A stretch of DNA of 36,965 nt, from positions 1 through 36,965 of the forward strand of contig ONQL01000027.1 of the NCBI GenBank assembly GCA_900319985.1. The letters run 5' to 3'. Position 1 is the stretch's first letter; each line of letters begins with the position of its first letter. The position numbers were made by a program, and so were the translations under genes. The stretch comes from an uncultured Methanobrevibacter sp. Its GTDB lineage: Archaea; Methanobacteriota; Methanobacteria; Methanobacteriales; Methanobacteriaceae. Below are positions 18,101 through 27,568 of this stretch, piece by piece. The notes beneath the pieces were generated by a model. That model had not been told where the DNA came from. It made no database searches and worked only from the letters and a program-made list of their open reading frames with translations.

Positions 18101-21100
18101 AGTATTGTCCGGAAGCATTCTTACCATATCGCCTGTACGATACATTATGCCACCATCAAAAGGATTATCAACAAATGATTTTGCATTTTCTTCTTCCCTG
18201 TTCAAATATCCGTCCGCTATCTGATAACCTGCCAAATATAATTCTCCTACAGCACCACAAGGTACACGTCTGCCTTCCCCATCCAGAACATATGCTTTGG
18301 AGTTGCAATTTAAAATACCTATTGAAGAGTCATCAATCTTTTTAGAGATGTTTATTGAAGTTATAAACGCAAATGCTTCTGTAGGACCATAATCATCCAT
18401 CACAACATAATCATCCGGACTTTCAAATTCGCCCAATTTCTCTCCACCCACTGATAAAACCTTCAATGAAGTATTATTTACACTCTGCATGAACAGTTTA
18501 CTTACCTGAGTAGTTATGAATACATGTCCCACATTGTTTTTGATTAAATATTCATTTAACTTATTCATATCGTATTTAATGTCTTCAGGTATGATTACTA
18601 ATTGAGCACCAGAATATAAGACTTTAAATATTGATTTATATCCTGCATCAAAACCTATTGACGGATATAGTGCGTAAACATCCTCTTCGGTTAAATTTTG
18701 AGCATCAACATAATGGGCAGATAAGTTAAGAACAGCTTTTCTGGTAATTTTAACACCTTTAGGAATACCAGTAGTACCACTAGTATAGAGAATTCCTGCC
18801 AAATCACCATAAACAAAAGGTAAAGATGATAAAGTACCAATATCACATTCAAGAATACGAGACACATTTAAAATAGTTATATCATCAGACAAATCGCATA
18901 AACTGGCCTCATTATCATCATCAGTAATAACCACTTTTGAATTGGAGTCTTTTATCATGAATTCTATTCTTTCTTGCGGAAGGTTATTGTCTATAGGAAC
19001 AGGAACAGCACCAATAGATAAAATTGATAAAATATTGAATAAATAACTTTCAGAACGTTCACATACAAATGCAACACAATCATTAACCTTAATTTCAGAT
19101 TGTTTTAATAATTTCACAATTTCATATGCGATAAAAGCACTTTCAGCATGACTATAAACATTATTATTCATAGACACAAGAGGACTATCAGGATATTTGG
19201 CTAAATTATCATTAAAAGCATCCAAAACATCCTCATAAACCAGACCATATTCTGTATCATTATAACTGTCTAAAATATTTATATCATCATGGCCAATGTA
19301 ATTAATCTCTTCGAGTTTGCAAACATTGAGCATTTCCTGTAAAATTAACATATATGTTTTAGTAAAAGTTTCAATGAAAGTGTTTGAGAATTTATCAGAG
19401 TATAAAATTCTGATTCCTAACTTATCATCTTCAACATCAAAAATATAGAATGATAAATCACCTTCAGGGTCATGTTCTAAATCATTTACACAATATCCAT
19501 ATTCATCTTTATCCAGTAAAGTGGAAAACAGATTATGGGCATATTGGAATGAAATGTCAAAATTCAAGTCAAATTCATTAGCCAATAAACGGAAAGGATA
19601 CATGTCATACTTCATAACAGTATTTACCAAACTACTGGAATATTCCAAAAAGGAATCAACAGTTTGATTTTTGCAATCCATGATTATTGGTAATGTTTTG
19701 ACAAACATTCCGACAGATTGGAAAAGGTCAATGTGCCCCCGGCCATCTTCAAGAATATGGAAAAGAACTTTGGAAGAACCTGTAAATCTGGACAAGGTAT
19801 ATGCAAAAACACTTGAAAAAAATTGATTACGGGTAATAGAATGATCTTGTAAAAAACCATTCAGTTCATTTCCATCAATATCAAACGTATTTATATAGTT
19901 AAATTCCGCATCACCACCAACACTAGGCATTAATTCCTGAACTTCATCCCTATCAGCCAGCACATTGGTCATGAAAGTTTTAGCCCCATCCATATATTCT
20001 GAAGGGAGATTTTCTTCGAATGAAATTTGTCTTAAAATTCCATCATCAACAAAATCAACATTTTTACCATTCAATATTGAATATAAAGTATTTAACAGAA
20101 TATTTATAGATGAACCGTCGAAAATCACATGATGAAGATCCATGCATAAACTGGTAGAATCCTCTTCAACCATTATTAAAAATCTGGATAAACATTTTTC
20201 CAAATCAAAAGGTCTTACAAAAGATTGAATATCATTTAAAGATTCTTCCAGGATTTCCGGTTCTGCATCAAAAATGCATGATGGCATTTCGTCTTTTCCA
20301 ATTATTATTCTTCCTTTTAAAGTAGGATGCACATCAAACAATTTAATTAAAGCATTTTTGATTTGATCAACCGAATATTTTTTCTGAAATTCAATTATAA
20401 ATGGATTGTTATATTTTGTTCCCATATCCTGAGTCATTTCATCCAAATAAACATTTAATTGGGATTCTGACAATGGGCATCCTTCATCAAAAGTATATTT
20501 GATTTCTTCAATGGCCCGTATGCCTTTAAAATTAGATTTAATATACTCACTAATATTATTCGGTGTTGAAAGTTCAATTATCTCCTGTGATGAGATGCTT
20601 GCATAAAATTTTTCTCTTAATAAAATTTGCAAATTCATTGCAGATAATGAATTTCCACCTAATTCAACAAAATTATCATCAATTAAAACCAAATCAGTAT
20701 CTAAAACTTCTTTGAATGCATCAACCACCCCAGACAGTACTTCATCTCCAATATCTATCTCGGAGTTTAATTTAAACATCTTCTTTAATCTTACCTTGTC
20801 TATTTTACCGTTCATATTTAGAGGAATCTCTTCCAATTCCATGAAAAGTGATGGAACCATATAATTAGGCAATTCATCCATTAGCTTCTTTTTAATAAAA
20901 TCAATATCTATTTCAGCATTGGTTGTGTAATATAAAGAGAGAGTGTCATTTTCCACATCCAAATAAACATTTTCAATTTCAGGAATACCATTAACAATAT
21001 TTAGAATTTCACTGGATTCAATACGAAATCCTCTAACAGACAACTGGTCGTCTTCACGACCCATGATTTCAATATCACCATCAAAATTATAAAAACCAAT

Positions 21101-23404
21101 ATCTCCTGTACGATACATTATTTTATTAGTTTCACCGTCACAGTAAGGGTTATCTACAAAAACTTCATTTGTCAATTCCGGATTATTGTAATATCCAGGA
21201 CTTATATAATCACTTGAAACACAAATTTCACCGGGAACTCCAATAGGCATTTGATTGGCATGTTCATCTAAAATATAGACATTTGTATTTGTAACTGGCC
21301 TGCCAATAGGTAAATTATCATCTTCAATGTCTTCAAAATCATAAACTTTGGTAACTCCGAATATAATTTCAGTTGTACCATAAAAATTTATTAATCGAGT
21401 GTTTCTTTCCCTTTTGCTTAACTCTTTTAATTTTCCTCCAGCCAAAACAAGATAATCCAATTTTATATCTCCACTTTCCAAAATCGGAACAGCAATGGTT
21501 GGAGGTAAAAACAGACTGTTCATAGGATTCTCTTTAAGAATTTTCATCAATGATAAAATGTCTTTCTGCTCATTTTCATTGAATATCCTGCAGCCACCAC
21601 CAAACAGAAACGCAAGAAAAATCACATAAGATGCAATAAAACTAAAACTTAAATAACAACCGATAATGTCGCCATAAGAAAAGGAAAAAATATTTTTAAA
21701 GGACTCAAATAAACCAGTCACTTGGTGATTGGTGACTTTTACTCCTTTAGGAAGACCAGTGGTACCTGATGTAAACATAATGGAAAATAAATTATCGTCA
21801 GTAGCCATTATCTCAAAATCAATTTCATCATCGCAATTCAAATCCTCAATACAAATTATATCCAAATCAAAATCAAATTTGTCTGCAATATCTTTTGTTG
21901 TAACTACACATTCTGCTTCAGAAATCTCCAACATATGCTCAATACGCTTAACCGGATATATAGTATCTATTGGAATAAATACGGCCCCAATCTTATTTAA
22001 AGCCAAAACCAATTCTGGATAATGATAATTACGAGGCAATATCAGACCAACATGACTGTTTAAAGAAATATTATAATTTTCAAATAAGTCATTTGCAATG
22101 GAATTACTGGATTTTTCAAGCTCACCATAACTAACCTGATTTACACCATCATCAACAGCAATTGCATCCGGATTTTCAAGTGCATGCTGACGGAAATATC
22201 TGGCAATTAATAAATCTTCATCAACATCTGCATCTTCTCCTTTGCAGAAATCGGAAAGCAATTTTTTTTCGTTATCCGAAAGAATGTTAACATCCTTTAA
22301 GATATAATCTGGAAACTCAATAACATTATTAATCAAGGATTTGATATTATCTGCCATGTGCTGAATATAAATATCTGAGAATAAATCTGCATTATAAACA
22401 ATTTCCAGACAACCATCATAAATATTCAATGTCAAGGCGGAATCATCACCATTATAAATGGAAATGTTTTCATTTAAATCTGAAAAATCATAAATGGAAT
22501 AATATGACAAATCTTCGCCCATATAATTCTCTATGCTTACTTTAGTGTGACTAACAGCTTCATCATAAATGGAAGTGAATTGATGCAAATAATCAGCAAA
22601 TGAGCAGTCACTGTTTAAATCAAATTTTAAAATTGTTTTCAAACTTGCTCCTCTTGATGGAATATTGGTTTTAAGCAAACAGCCTTCCTGCCTATTAATA
22701 CGGGACATATACAGCGAAAAGGCACAAGCATAAAAATTAAATAGAGAGCAATCATGACTGTTAATGAAATTTAAAACAGGTTCTTTATCAATCTTAATTT
22801 TGTAATGGTTATAATTATCGGATTTTAAATTATGGAATTTTACATAATTGCCTGCATTTAATCTAATATCTCTCCAATAATCAGAATCATTATCATAATC
22901 AGAAGAATTCAAGTAATTTTTTACATCTTCATAATAAGGAGTTAAATAATTTTCATCACGAACATTGTTTACATTATAAAATAGTTCATAAAAATCATTT
23001 ATTGAGGAGTAATTGAATATTAACGGGTGAATCATTGCTAAAAGTGTAAATTTATCATTATTTTTTAAAACAAGGAATTTATATAAAAAAACATTTAGGG
23101 TATCTTCAAATTCATAATTAAAAAAAGAATTTGTAATGCTTTCAATATTTTTAGAATTTAAATTGGAAACATCCTTAATTTGATAATCTACATCGGTATC
23201 TATGAAAAACACATTAGAATTATTATCAAATTGGAAATTCAATAAATATTTAGCTTTATCAAAAACATTATTTATTAATTTATTTTTATTATAATCAAAT
23301 CTAAATTTAATTATACAATAATTCAAAAAAAACCCCCAAAAATTATTATTAAAATAATTTTTAATATTATAATTATATAAAGTTTTATAAAAAGAATTTT
23401 TCAA
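15173..23404 (-). CDS. Nonribosomal peptide synthetase, modules 1-2 plus C3
   Basis: 2743 residues. Domains by eye: C1 ~20-370 with HPLIFNY at 126-132 instead of HHxxxDG; A1 ~395-880; T1 with Ser919 (GGNSL); C2 ~975-1370 with intact HHVIFDG at 1091-1097; A2 ~1390-1875 (TSGTTGIPKG, D1586, NGKVDK); T2 with Ser1921 (GGDSI); epimerization domain ~1968-2375 (HHLIVDG 2095-2101, ESHGRD, NRTIGWFTSQYPV); C3 ~2384 to the end (HHMISDA 2498-2504). With the A-T-TE part beyond the TAG the line is C*-A-T / C-A-T-E / C-A-T-TE, so a tripeptide-type product with a D-configured second unit. A1 has Ile590 where alpha-amino-acid pockets have Asp. The start is a TTG without a clear ribosome binding site and the first ~60 residues are Asn/Tyr/Phe-rich, so the true N-terminus is unsure. 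No phosphopantetheinyl transferase lies in the window. Confidence 0.9.
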   Translation of the reverse strand: MKNSFYKTLYNYNIKNYFNNNFWGFFLNYCIIKFRFDYNKNKLINNVFDKAKYLLNFQFDNNSNVFFIDTDVDYQIKDVSNLNSKNIESITNSFFNYEFEDTLNVFLYKFLVLKNNDKFTLLAMIHPLIFNYSSINDFYELFYNVNNVRDENYLTPYYEDVKNYLNSSDYDNDSDYWRDIRLNAGNYVKFHNLKSDNYNHYKIKIDKEPVLNFINSHDCSLFNFYACAFSLYMSRINRQEGCLLKTNIPSRGASLKTILKFDLNSDCSFADYLHQFTSIYDEAVSHTKVSIENYMGEDLSYYSIYDFSDLNENISIYNGDDSALTLNIYDGCLEIVYNADLFSDIYIQHMADNIKSLINNVIEFPDYILKDVNILSDNEKKLLSDFCKGEDADVDEDLLIARYFRQHALENPDAIAVDDGVNQVSYGELEKSSNSIANDLFENYNISLNSHVGLILPRNYHYPELVLALNKIGAVFIPIDTIYPVKRIEHMLEISEAECVVTTKDIADKFDFDLDIICIEDLNCDDEIDFEIMATDDNLFSIMFTSGTTGLPKGVKVTNHQVTGLFESFKNIFSFSYGDIIGCYLSFSFIASYVIFLAFLFGGGCRIFNENEQKDILSLMKILKENPMNSLFLPPTIAVPILESGDIKLDYLVLAGGKLKELSKRERNTRLINFYGTTEIIFGVTKVYDFEDIEDDNLPIGRPVTNTNVYILDEHANQMPIGVPGEICVSSDYISPGYYNNPELTNEVFVDNPYCDGETNKIMYRTGDIGFYNFDGDIEIMGREDDQLSVRGFRIESSEILNIVNGIPEIENVYLDVENDTLSLYYTTNAEIDIDFIKKKLMDELPNYMVPSLFMELEEIPLNMNGKIDKVRLKKMFKLNSEIDIGDEVLSGVVDAFKEVLDTDLVLIDDNFVELGGNSLSAMNLQILLREKFYASISSQEIIELSTPNNISEYIKSNFKGIRAIEEIKYTFDEGCPLSESQLNVYLDEMTQDMGTKYNNPFIIEFQKKYSVDQIKNALIKLFDVHPTLKGRIIIGKDEMPSCIFDAEPEILEESLNDIQSFVRPFDLEKCLSRFLIMVEEDSTSLCMDLHHVIFDGSSINILLNTLYSILNGKNVDFVDDGILRQISFEENLPSEYMDGAKTFMTNVLADRDEVQELMPSVGGDAEFNYINTFDIDGNELNGFLQDHSITRNQFFSSVFAYTLSRFTGSSKVLFHILEDGRGHIDLFQSVGMFVKTLPIIMDCKNQTVDSFLEYSSSLVNTVMKYDMYPFRLLANEFDLNFDISFQYAHNLFSTLLDKDEYGYCVNDLEHDPEGDLSFYIFDVEDDKLGIRILYSDKFSNTFIETFTKTYMLILQEMLNVCKLEEINYIGHDDINILDSYNDTEYGLVYEDVLDAFNDNLAKYPDSPLVSMNNNVYSHAESAFIAYEIVKLLKQSEIKVNDCVAFVCERSESYLFNILSILSIGAVPVPIDNNLPQERIEFMIKDSNSKVVITDDDNEASLCDLSDDITILNVSRILECDIGTLSSLPFVYGDLAGILYTSGTTGIPKGVKITRKAVLNLSAHYVDAQNLTEEDVYALYPSIGFDAGYKSIFKVLYSGAQLVIIPEDIKYDMNKLNEYLIKNNVGHVFITTQVSKLFMQSVNNTSLKVLSVGGEKLGEFESPDDYVVMDDYGPTEAFAFITSINISKKIDDSSIGILNCNSKAYVLDGEGRRVPCGAVGELYLAGYQIADGYLNREEENAKSFVDNPFDGGIMYRTGDMVRMLPDNTLAIVGRQDSQVKIRGNRVELTEVESVIRNCDIVEGVTVQTINNMGNNELVAYVVVSSELEGKELADVICEYVGTRKPDYMVPLYVITLDEIPLNVNGKVDKRALPEVDISSLSVEYVAPTNETEKTIIDVFKDVFNQKSLGLYDDFVRFGGDSITAIRVVSLLERNGISCSARDILNYKTPYLIAQHITENIELTSYDAIEGSIDLLPIQSYFFDQVNMNNYTQQFVLKFNVDVDVDILQKSLDELTNIHDMLRAVYRFEEDNVIQEIRPLNTRICSINEHIIGDNLDEHLWKIFVKSTKSINVKNKLIDVNLIHYNDENYLMLVIHHLIVDGVSWNILLTELTHIYYKLLKNESVDLLRPYPFKLWVDDVKSLVDNISDNEKQNWINLNDLLDDSLIKGQFNIFTFNVDNEYDVDNLLMLSEEEYLALAISRAYKKTYGEDIIFNRESHGRDDTIANLNRTIGWFTSQYPVHVKVNNEYDNVSLMNDVYNLKRAWNDVDNLGLNYASLIYTTKELEFKHCPVTFNFLSTEFEFKNELFKSVNHYLSENNDNSTIGGLDFESYGVTFNVSCVDDSYVIEGDYAEDTYLADKIDIFFDNIKEELRFIANYRFDDIVCCLSESQLGVYLDEKVHEKDTAYSVAGIYECDNTFSVDEIRSAIHTLIDKHPILKGRVIESDNLPLLICDSYPEIMLTDVNDYSKLIKPFDLSKSLARFFIVDNEDDMFIVYDMHHMISDATSRTIINRELDLALNGKLDEDVDLGFIYASHDSFESQFRPDYNTAYDFFREMFADIDDVYSLLDDIDGSVGSVSLPIRGIRDDVMSFVHDNGITVSSFLNAVFAYTYSRFTGGDKVYYNFTENGRHEDYTQDALGMFIRTIPVLVDCSNKSVSDFLSGVSDLVLEAMENSVYPFRLLANDFGLSNSVGFEYNYDLNDTTDVGDEIIFSDDADSVSELLCVVNDLDDGFLVSLDHLDNIS

Positions 23405-23614
23405 AAATTTTGTTGATTTTCAAAATTGGCTTTTTGATTTCAAATTAAATCACTGAGATATATTCGTTTTAAACCCTAATTGGTCTTGAATGTTCATTTA
23501 TTGAGTTATCTTTATTTTTTTTTTGAATTTATTTTCAATTTACATATCTTTTAAGTAGGGACTAAAGTTTTTATCAAATATATTTTTCGCCAAATTAACT
23601 ATAACATAGATTGA

Positions 23615-24309
23615 TCAGCCATAGTGAAATTTTGAGTAGAATAAAAGTATGGCTGCAGATAATGTTAAAACGGAAGCAATTGCCATAATGACATGTGAAG
23701 ATGAAATTAATCCAGGTACAGTATCACTGCCAATCGCTTGATTTCCAATTATTATAAGACAAATTACATCATATGTGGATAAACTAACTGTTTTACCAAT
23801 TTCTTTACTGGATGTTAACATAGATGATGCATCACCCAAATCATCTTTATCTACCAATGTAAGAACATATTTATTATTTGGCGGTGAGAATAAACCGTGG
23901 CCAATACCCTGAACAATCATAACCACTATCAGCAGAGATAATGGCAACAACTCAATGAAACATAGTGAAAACATTACTAACAATAATATCGACATTGCAA
24001 TGCCTGCTAAAACTCTATTATCATATTTATCAGACAATTTTCCACTGATAGGGGAAATTAAAACCATGACTAATGGGGCGGAAAGCAAGATTATACCTGT
24101 AATTCTTGAATCGAAACCAAAAACATATTGTAAATGAAAATTAAGAATATATGTTGAAATGAAAGTGATAAAATATGCTATAAAAGCGGCATAATTTCCC
24201 ACCACATATTTAAAATCTCTAAAGAGATTTAAATTAAAAATCGTGTTTGAATTGTGAATTTCAACTTTGACAAATATTAATTTGATGCATAGTACATATA
24301 ATATTTTTT
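23615..24309 (-). pseudogene. MFS drug transporter, C-terminal half only
   Basis: The frame encodes about 230 residues. The first possible internal start is 24205, but similarity extends upstream through VEIHNSNTIFNLNLFRDFKY to about 24309, where the frame ends in a poly-A/T tract. Content matches the second half of DHA2-type transporters: LSAPLVMVLISPISGKLSDK, the GHGLFSPPNNKYVL segment and the following ASSMLTSSKEIGKTVSLSTY. The intact relative at 32511-33911 is 466 residues, so about half is missing and the fragment is presumably non-functional. It lies just upstream of the NRPS on the same strand and may once have exported its product. Confidence 0.75.
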
Positions 24310-24985
24310 AAAAAAAAATGTAATAATCAAACATCATTTCTTTGAAAAAAGCACCGAATTTTCCTGATTTAAAACATAGGAGATGTGTAAAAATTTAACG
24401 GACATATATCTTTTATTTATTGCATATGACCAATTATTATCTTTATTTTAGTTATTAAACATTATTTGAACTATTTTTTAAAATAAAATATTGTTTATTT
24501 GAGATGCATTAATCCAATAATTTAATATAGCCAATATTTAATATATTATAATAATAGATATTAAATTAATAAAAAATTTAATGATAGGATTATCCCAGTT
24601 TAAAAATCTAAACAATGAACATAAATCCAAAAGCACATTTTAAATGCTGAGGATAATGCGAACTTAATAATTGATTAAGGAGAATTTGCAACGATTCCCA
24701 CACTATGATTCAGATAGCTCATAATTTTAACATTTATAAATTCTTGATTTCTAAGATATGAAATTAAAATAACAAGATAACAAAAAAATAATAAATGACA
24801 ATGATAACAATTAAATTAAACTTTTTTTAATGCAAACCAAGTTTTAAAAGCAATATTAATTGAATCTGTCTGAACCTTGGGACAATGGGAATAGCACGGC
24901 AATTCCATACCCATTAGAATATACAGCCTGTGAAGTAAGAATCCTCAACTTCTTTAAAATTGAGATAGTTCAAAATGGTGAGTAA
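24310..24985. other. 676-bp AT-rich gap before the ABC permease
   Basis: I see no convincing gene. One plus-strand frame (about 24857-24985: LSEPWDNGNSTAIPYPLEY then TACEVRILNFFKIEIVQNGE and stop) ends directly before the permease ATG. It could be the tail of a lost upstream gene, but I do not recognise it. No ABC ATPase motifs (Walker A, LSGGQ) occur here. Confidence 0.4.
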
Positions 24986-27256
24986 ATGCTTGGAAAAAAG
25001 ATGATAAGAGACATAATCAAACACAAAGCCCAATTCATATCCATTTTTTTAATGGCATTTTTAGGAGTTTTTGTTTTTACAGGCATAAGTAGCGAATATA
25101 TTGGTCTTGAAGTCAATATAGACAATTACTATGAAGAAACCAACATGGCTGATGGTTGGATTTATTCATATTATCTTAATGATTTATTTTTAGAACAAGT
25201 TGACCTTTTGGGCGCAACAACACAAATGGAAAGGCAATTGGTCGTTGACTCGGTAGCGGACTTTGAAAATGACCCAGAAATTACATTGCACTTTGTTGAA
25301 AACAATACTATATCCAAATTCTATTTATTGGACGGCAAACCATTAGATATTAATGACGGTGATGGAGTATGGCTTGATAAAAGTTTTGCCGATGCCAAGG
25401 GATTGAAAATTGGGGACCGTATTCGATTTGAATGTGAAGGACTCACAATTGATAAGGAAATTAAAGGATTAGGATATTCACCAGAATATGTTTATCATTC
25501 ATCACCTGATTCAATAATGCCCGACCACAGCAAAATAGGCTTTGCTTACATGTCTTATAAAGCATTTCCTGAAAATCCAGTCCCATACAATGTTTTAAAC
25601 GTTAAATTTGATGGATCACCAGATACATATTCTAAATTGGTGGATTATCGTTTAAAGGGATATTACAGCACATTTGTTCAGCAATCTGACCATCCAAGCG
25701 TTTATCAGTTTTCAGATGAAATTGCCAAACACAAAATGATGGCAGATATTTTCCCTGTTGTATTCATTATTGTATCCATGTTAATCCTTTTGACATCAAT
25801 GACCAGGATAATTTCACATCAAAGAACACAGATAGGGACATTAAAAGCTATTGGATTTAAAAACATTACCTTGGCCCTGCATTATATTTCATATGGTTTT
25901 TGGTTAGTTTTAGCGGGGTCCATTTTAGGTTTGATTTTAGGGCCAATGATACTGCCCCCAATATTTTATCCTTCAATGATAAAAGCATATGATCTTCCGT
26001 TTTGGGGTCCTGCCGGAGATATGAAATTTGTATTTTTTGTAGTTTTAATGACCATATTTGCACTTGCAGTTTCACATAGTGCCGTTTCAAGCATTTCAAA
26101 TGAAAAACCTTCCGAGTCCATTAAGCCCAAAGTACCTAAAACATCAACTTCAGGATTCCTTGAAGGATTAAATATTTGGAAAAGATTATCATTCAATTTC
26201 CGCTGGAATTATAGGGATGCTAAAAGAAATAAATTGAGAAGTGCCATGACTATTATAGGAGTAATGGGTTGTTCTGCACTTTTAATTGGTGCATTTGGAT
26301 TATATGATGGTTTGGGTGAGGTAAAAGATTGGGAATATAATCAAATTAATCATTATGAGTCAAAATTAATAATTGATGACAACACATCAACATCACAAAT
26401 TAATGATGCCGTCGGAGATGTTAATGGAGATAAAATAATGGAAGAAAGCATTGAAATCAAATCAGACAACACGAAAAAATTGGGATCACTTCTAGTTTTA
26501 AATGGAACTGATTTGATAACGCCGACTGATAAAGATAAGAATAACATAGAAATAGGAAATAATGAAGTTTCAATTTCACAAAAAATGGCAGATATGTTGA
26601 ATTTAGGTATTGGAGATACTGTTAACTGGCATATCATGGAGTCAGATAAATGGGTTAATGCAAAAATTGATAAAATTCATGCAGATCCAATATCCCAAGG
26701 TTTCATTATGTCTCCATATAAATTGGAGGAGTTGGGTTTGAATTACACTCCGACTAGTATCATAACCTCAGAACATATGAATAAAACATATGACGGCTTT
26801 AAAACAACTACTACTCATGACGATATTGAAAAAAGTTGGGATGAAATTAGCCAAACCATGTGGCTATTCATTTACATATTATCCTTCTTTGCTTGTGTTT
26901 TAGCCATTATTGTTTTGTATAATTTAGGATTACTGTCATTTACAGAAATTGAAAGGGAAATTGCAACACTTAAAGTATTAGGATTTAAAAGCAGTTACTT
27001 AAGAAGACTGCTATTAACACAAAACCTAATATTTACAACCATAGGATTTATATTGGGCATACCTTTAGGTCTTTATATACTAGACATAATGTGGACATCT
27101 TCCGGAACTTCATTTTATATAATCCCTTCATTAACTATTACAAATCTTTTATTGTCTGCAGCCATTACATTTTCCTTGTCAATACTTGTAAACTTAATGT
27201 TTTCAAATAAAATCAGAAAGTTAGATATGGTTGAATCACTGAAGGATAGTGAATAA
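24986..27256 (+). CDS. FtsX-type ABC transporter permease
   Basis: 756 residues, ATG at 24986 with GGTGAG just before it. The layout is two similar halves: an N-terminal transmembrane segment (~17-37), a large extracytoplasmic domain, then three helices of an FtsX domain (~250-365). The second half begins at RDAKRNKLRSAMTIIGVMG and ends with another FtsX helix set (~630-750; EIEREIATLKVLGFK, the coupling segment). This is the MacB/LolC-like COG0577 type, which moves peptides, lipids or lipoproteins mechanically and needs a separate ATPase. None is adjacent, so the partner must lie elsewhere or be lost. The substrate is unknown. Confidence 0.85.
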   Translation: MLGKKMIRDIIKHKAQFISIFLMAFLGVFVFTGISSEYIGLEVNIDNYYEETNMADGWIYSYYLNDLFLEQVDLLGATTQMERQLVVDSVADFENDPEITLHFVENNTISKFYLLDGKPLDINDGDGVWLDKSFADAKGLKIGDRIRFECEGLTIDKEIKGLGYSPEYVYHSSPDSIMPDHSKIGFAYMSYKAFPENPVPYNVLNVKFDGSPDTYSKLVDYRLKGYYSTFVQQSDHPSVYQFSDEIAKHKMMADIFPVVFIIVSMLILLTSMTRIISHQRTQIGTLKAIGFKNITLALHYISYGFWLVLAGSILGLILGPMILPPIFYPSMIKAYDLPFWGPAGDMKFVFFVVLMTIFALAVSHSAVSSISNEKPSESIKPKVPKTSTSGFLEGLNIWKRLSFNFRWNYRDAKRNKLRSAMTIIGVMGCSALLIGAFGLYDGLGEVKDWEYNQINHYESKLIIDDNTSTSQINDAVGDVNGDKIMEESIEIKSDNTKKLGSLLVLNGTDLITPTDKDKNNIEIGNNEVSISQKMADMLNLGIGDTVNWHIMESDKWVNAKIDKIHADPISQGFIMSPYKLEELGLNYTPTSIITSEHMNKTYDGFKTTTTHDDIEKSWDEISQTMWLFIYILSFFACVLAIIVLYNLGLLSFTEIEREIATLKVLGFKSSYLRRLLLTQNLIFTTIGFILGIPLGLYILDIMWTSSGTSFYIIPSLTITNLLLSAAITFSLSILVNLMFSNKIRKLDMVESLKDSE

Positions 27257-27341
27257 ACTACTTTTTAAAATATTTTCCAAAAAAGTGAATTATAATTGTT
27301 AAAGACACTTATTCTGGCGTTAAAAAATTTAGCACATATAG

Positions 27342-27354
27342 AAAAAAAAAAAAA
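27342..27354 (-). terminator. Oligo-T terminator after tRNA-Gln
   Basis: A run of 13 A on the plus strand gives T13 on the minus strand, starting about 30 bases past the tRNA 3' end. This is the usual archaeal intrinsic termination signal. Confidence 0.6.
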
Positions 27355-27381
27355 CAGAAAAGATTAAATAATCGGATAATT

Positions 27382-27456
<75 letters not shown>

Positions 27457-27480
27457 ATGTTATTATTTTTAGAAATCATA

Positions 27481-27490
27481 ATATATAAAT
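27481..27490 (-). promoter_or_regulatory. TATA box for tRNA-Gln
   Basis: Reads ATTTATATAT on the minus strand, 25-34 bases upstream of the tRNA 5' end, the standard archaeal distance. A second element (ATATAAATA, about 27509-27517) could serve the divergent zinc-knuckle gene. Confidence 0.55.
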
Positions 27491-27568
27491 TAAATTTTTA
27501 CACACAACATATAAATAAGTTTTTTAACTGAAATTAGTTTAAGAAGACTGATATGAGAAGGGTGTAAT

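Noticed and set aside
25866..26637. Several minus-strand frames over the ABC permease
   Set aside because: All overlap the intact permease and show no domain or start signal.
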